Positions 32,001-33,313 of a stretch of 33,313 nt of DNA are shown here, piece by piece. Below the pieces are notes generated by a model. The model saw only the letters and a list, made by a program, of their open reading frames with translations, did no database searches and was not told where the DNA came from. Both the position numbers and the translations under genes were made by a program. Every line of letters starts with the position of its first letter. Positions within the stretch are counted from its first letter, which is position 1. The DNA is taken from the NCBI GenBank assembly GCA_964590515.1, contig CAZPZD010000026.1, positions 1 through 33,313 on the forward strand, given 5' to 3'. Source of the DNA: JADFRG01 sp964590515. GTDB taxonomy: Bacteria > Chloroflexota > Anaerolineae > Anaerolineales > E44-bin32.

Positions 32001-32901
32001 CCAGGATTGCCTTCTGGGCGTGGAGCCGGTTTTCGGCCTGGGGGAAGATCAGCGACTGCGGCCCGTCGGCGACCTCATCGGTGATCTCCTGGCCCCGATG
32101 AGCCGGGAGGCAGTGCATCACGACCGCCGATTGATCGGCCAGGGCGACTAACTCAGAGTTCAACTGATACGGCTGGAAGGCCGCCTCCCGCCGACCGACG
32201 TCCTCTTCTTGACCCATGCTGACCCAGGTGTCGGTGTAAACCACCTGCGCGCCGGCGACGGCCTCTCTGGGGTCCCTCAACAACCGAACCGCGCCACCGG
32301 ACTCGGTCGCGAGCCGCCTGCCAATCTCGACCACCTCCCCTGGAAGCTCAAACCCCTCCGGGCTGGCGATCGTGAAGTTCATTCCCATCCGGGCGGCCAG
32401 GAAGAGCAGCGAGACGGCTACATTGTTACCATCGCCAATGAAGGTCAGCTGCAGCCCTTCGAGGCGGCCGAAATGCTCAAGGATGGTGAGGCCATCGGCC
32501 ATCGCCTGACAGGGGTGGCTGTAGTCACTCAAGCCGTTGATCACCGGAACTTTAGCGTGCCGGGCGAGTTCAAGAATATGGCGGTGCTCGAACACTCGGG
32601 CCATGATGCAGTCGACATAGCCGGAGAGCACCCGGCTCACGTCCTTGATCGCCTCCCGCTTGCCGAGCCCGACCTCGGCCGGCGACAGGTAGAGGGCGTC
32701 GCCCCCGAGGTGGCGCATCGCCATATCAAACGATACCCGGGTGCGCAAACTGGGTTTCTGAAAGACCATCGCCAGCACCTTGGACTGCAGCCGGGGGGAG
32801 TTGCCCCCCTGGCTCCACTCGGACTTGAGCTGCTGAGCGAGGCTCAGCAGGGCTTGGAGCTCTTGGCCGGTGTGGTCGGCGAGCGAGAGGAAGTGGCGCA
32901 C
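31984..32901 (-). CDS. argF: ornithine carbamoyltransferase
   Basis: Condenses carbamoyl phosphate with ornithine to give citrulline in arginine synthesis. The 305 residues contain the carbamoyl phosphate motif SLRTR (51-55), HPCQ (129-132), the ornithine loop DTWVSMG (224-230) and HCLPAHRG (263-270), all intact and at the usual spacing. The GTG at 32901 is chosen over the longer open frame because AGGAG lies 4 bases before it and the N-terminus RHFLSLADHT is family-typical. An extended -10 (TGC-TATACT, 32952-32944) lies 42 bases upstream. No other arginine gene is nearby. Its 3' end overlaps the convergent membrane-protein gene. Confidence 0.95.
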   Translation of the reverse strand: MRHFLSLADHTGQELQALLSLAQQLKSEWSQGGNSPRLQSKVLAMVFQKPSLRTRVSFDMAMRHLGGDALYLSPAEVGLGKREAIKDVSRVLSGYVDCIMARVFEHRHILELARHAKVPVINGLSDYSHPCQAMADGLTILEHFGRLEGLQLTFIGDGNNVAVSLLFLAARMGMNFTIASPEGFELPGEVVEIGRRLATESGGAVRLLRDPREAVAGAQVVYTDTWVSMGQEEDVGRREAAFQPYQLNSELVALADQSAVVMHCLPAHRGQEITDEVADGPQSLIFPQAENRLHAQKAILVSLLT

Positions 32902-32943
32902 GTGGCTCCTTGGGGGGATAAGCGGGAAGCCGGACCGGCGCGC

Positions 32944-32952
32944 AGTATAGCA
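32944..32952 (-). promoter_or_regulatory. extended -10 promoter of argF
   Basis: TGC directly before TATACT on the minus strand (32949-32944), with no good -35. The leader would be about 35 bases and contains the ribosome site. Confidence 0.5.
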
Positions 32953-33050
32953 CAAGGGGGTCATCGGGCAGTGGGACCAAAGGCTGGGGAGGGAGGAAGC
33001 TCCATGATGCTAGGATAGATGTTGGGGACAACGCCGGAGGGCTTCTTTGA

Positions 33051-33313
33051 TTGGAGGGTGCAATCAGCTCCCAGGAGTCCGCCCGGCTGCGCAGAGAGCT
33101 CTGGCAGCAGTTCTCAGATGCACAGGTAGAACTGCTCCGTCTGCTGCGGGACGAAGTGTCGAGTCGGCGTTGGAAGGTCATGCTGGACGTGGATGCCCTG
33201 CGCGGCGTAGTTACCGATGCTGCGAGCCGATTGAGCGACCCTCTTGTAACCCAGACGCTAGCAGAGATTACCAAGCGGCTTGAACAAATCCACCGCGATC
33301 TGGCTCACATCCC
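33051..33313 (+). CDS. unknown protein, N-terminal part only (cut by window end)
   Basis: An open frame from TTG 33051 to the last base of the window, 87 codons. A stop codon lies directly before the TTG, and a strong CGGAGGG (33035-33041) stands 9 bases upstream, so the start is well placed. The visible part is highly helical and charged (LRRELWQQFSDAQVELLRLL, then KVMLDVDALRG and ITKRLEQIHRDLAHI), with leucines spaced as in a coiled coil. No signal peptide or membrane segment is seen. A weak extended -10, TGC-TAGGAT (33008-33016), may be its promoter. No family was recognised. Confidence 0.65.
   Translation, partial: MEGAISSQESARLRRELWQQFSDAQVELLRLLRDEVSSRRWKVMLDVDALRGVVTDAASRLSDPLVTQTLAEITKRLEQIHRDLAHI

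Overview
This window is one 33.3 kb stretch of a high-GC bacterial chromosome (sampled lines are about 63-65% G+C), probably a metagenome scaffold. It has two 100-N gaps (3745-3844 and 19707-19806). The best guess for the source is Chloroflexota. The clues are Thr/Pro-rich linkers in surface LysM and SH3 proteins, a two-subunit gamma/alpha-fused 2-oxoacid:ferredoxin oxidoreductase, a SufR-type regulator, DUF2203, and frequent GTG/TTG starts. The phylum call is an inference. No phage, IS element, CRISPR array, rRNA or tRNA was seen, and no gene-free stretch exceeds about 250 bases.

Layout: 1-4253 (+) holds a PAS-GGDEF-EAL c-di-GMP protein cut by the window edge, a phosphofructokinase running into gap 1, and the end of a membrane protein after the gap. 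4254-4495 lies between convergent genes and appears to hold a complete tiny transcription unit on the minus strand. 4496-6594 (-) is ruvB-queA. 6805-13833 (+) holds a HEAT-like protein, valS behind a probable translational T-box leader, corA, a class A beta-lactamase-fold cell-wall protein and an SH3 surface protein. 13830-15450 (-) is sufR, erpA (HesB family) and DUF2203. 15569-20777 (+) is nuoB-nuoCD-nuoI-mrp and, after gap 2, ricT. Fe-S genes therefore fill 14.2-20.8 kb: carrier, sensor, client complex, ATPase carrier and a RicT-like protein.

20864-22080 (+) holds a cytosolic BtuF-like binding protein and a small membrane protein. 22192-23379 (-) is a MOT1-type molybdate/sulfate permease with lower G+C than its surroundings. 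It is divergent from selD (23482-24549), which itself contains an in-frame UGA at the catalytic position and so is very probably a selenoprotein. Then come mdh (+), an HD hydrolase and a LysM protein (-), a gntR-korA-korB operon (+), a membrane protein (+), argF (-) and the start of an unknown gene (+) at the right edge.

The genes fit a heterotroph with glycolysis, TCA-cycle steps (Mdh, KorAB producing reduced ferredoxin), a respiratory complex I fragment and selenium use. The observations most worth following are: the UGA-containing selD; the stand-alone promoter/18-codon ORF/terminator unit at 4280-4474; a 14/17-nt box shared by the erpA and sufR/nuoB promoters; the valS T-box; and at least six genes whose -10 element lies 6-10 nt before the start codon, implying widespread leaderless mRNAs.
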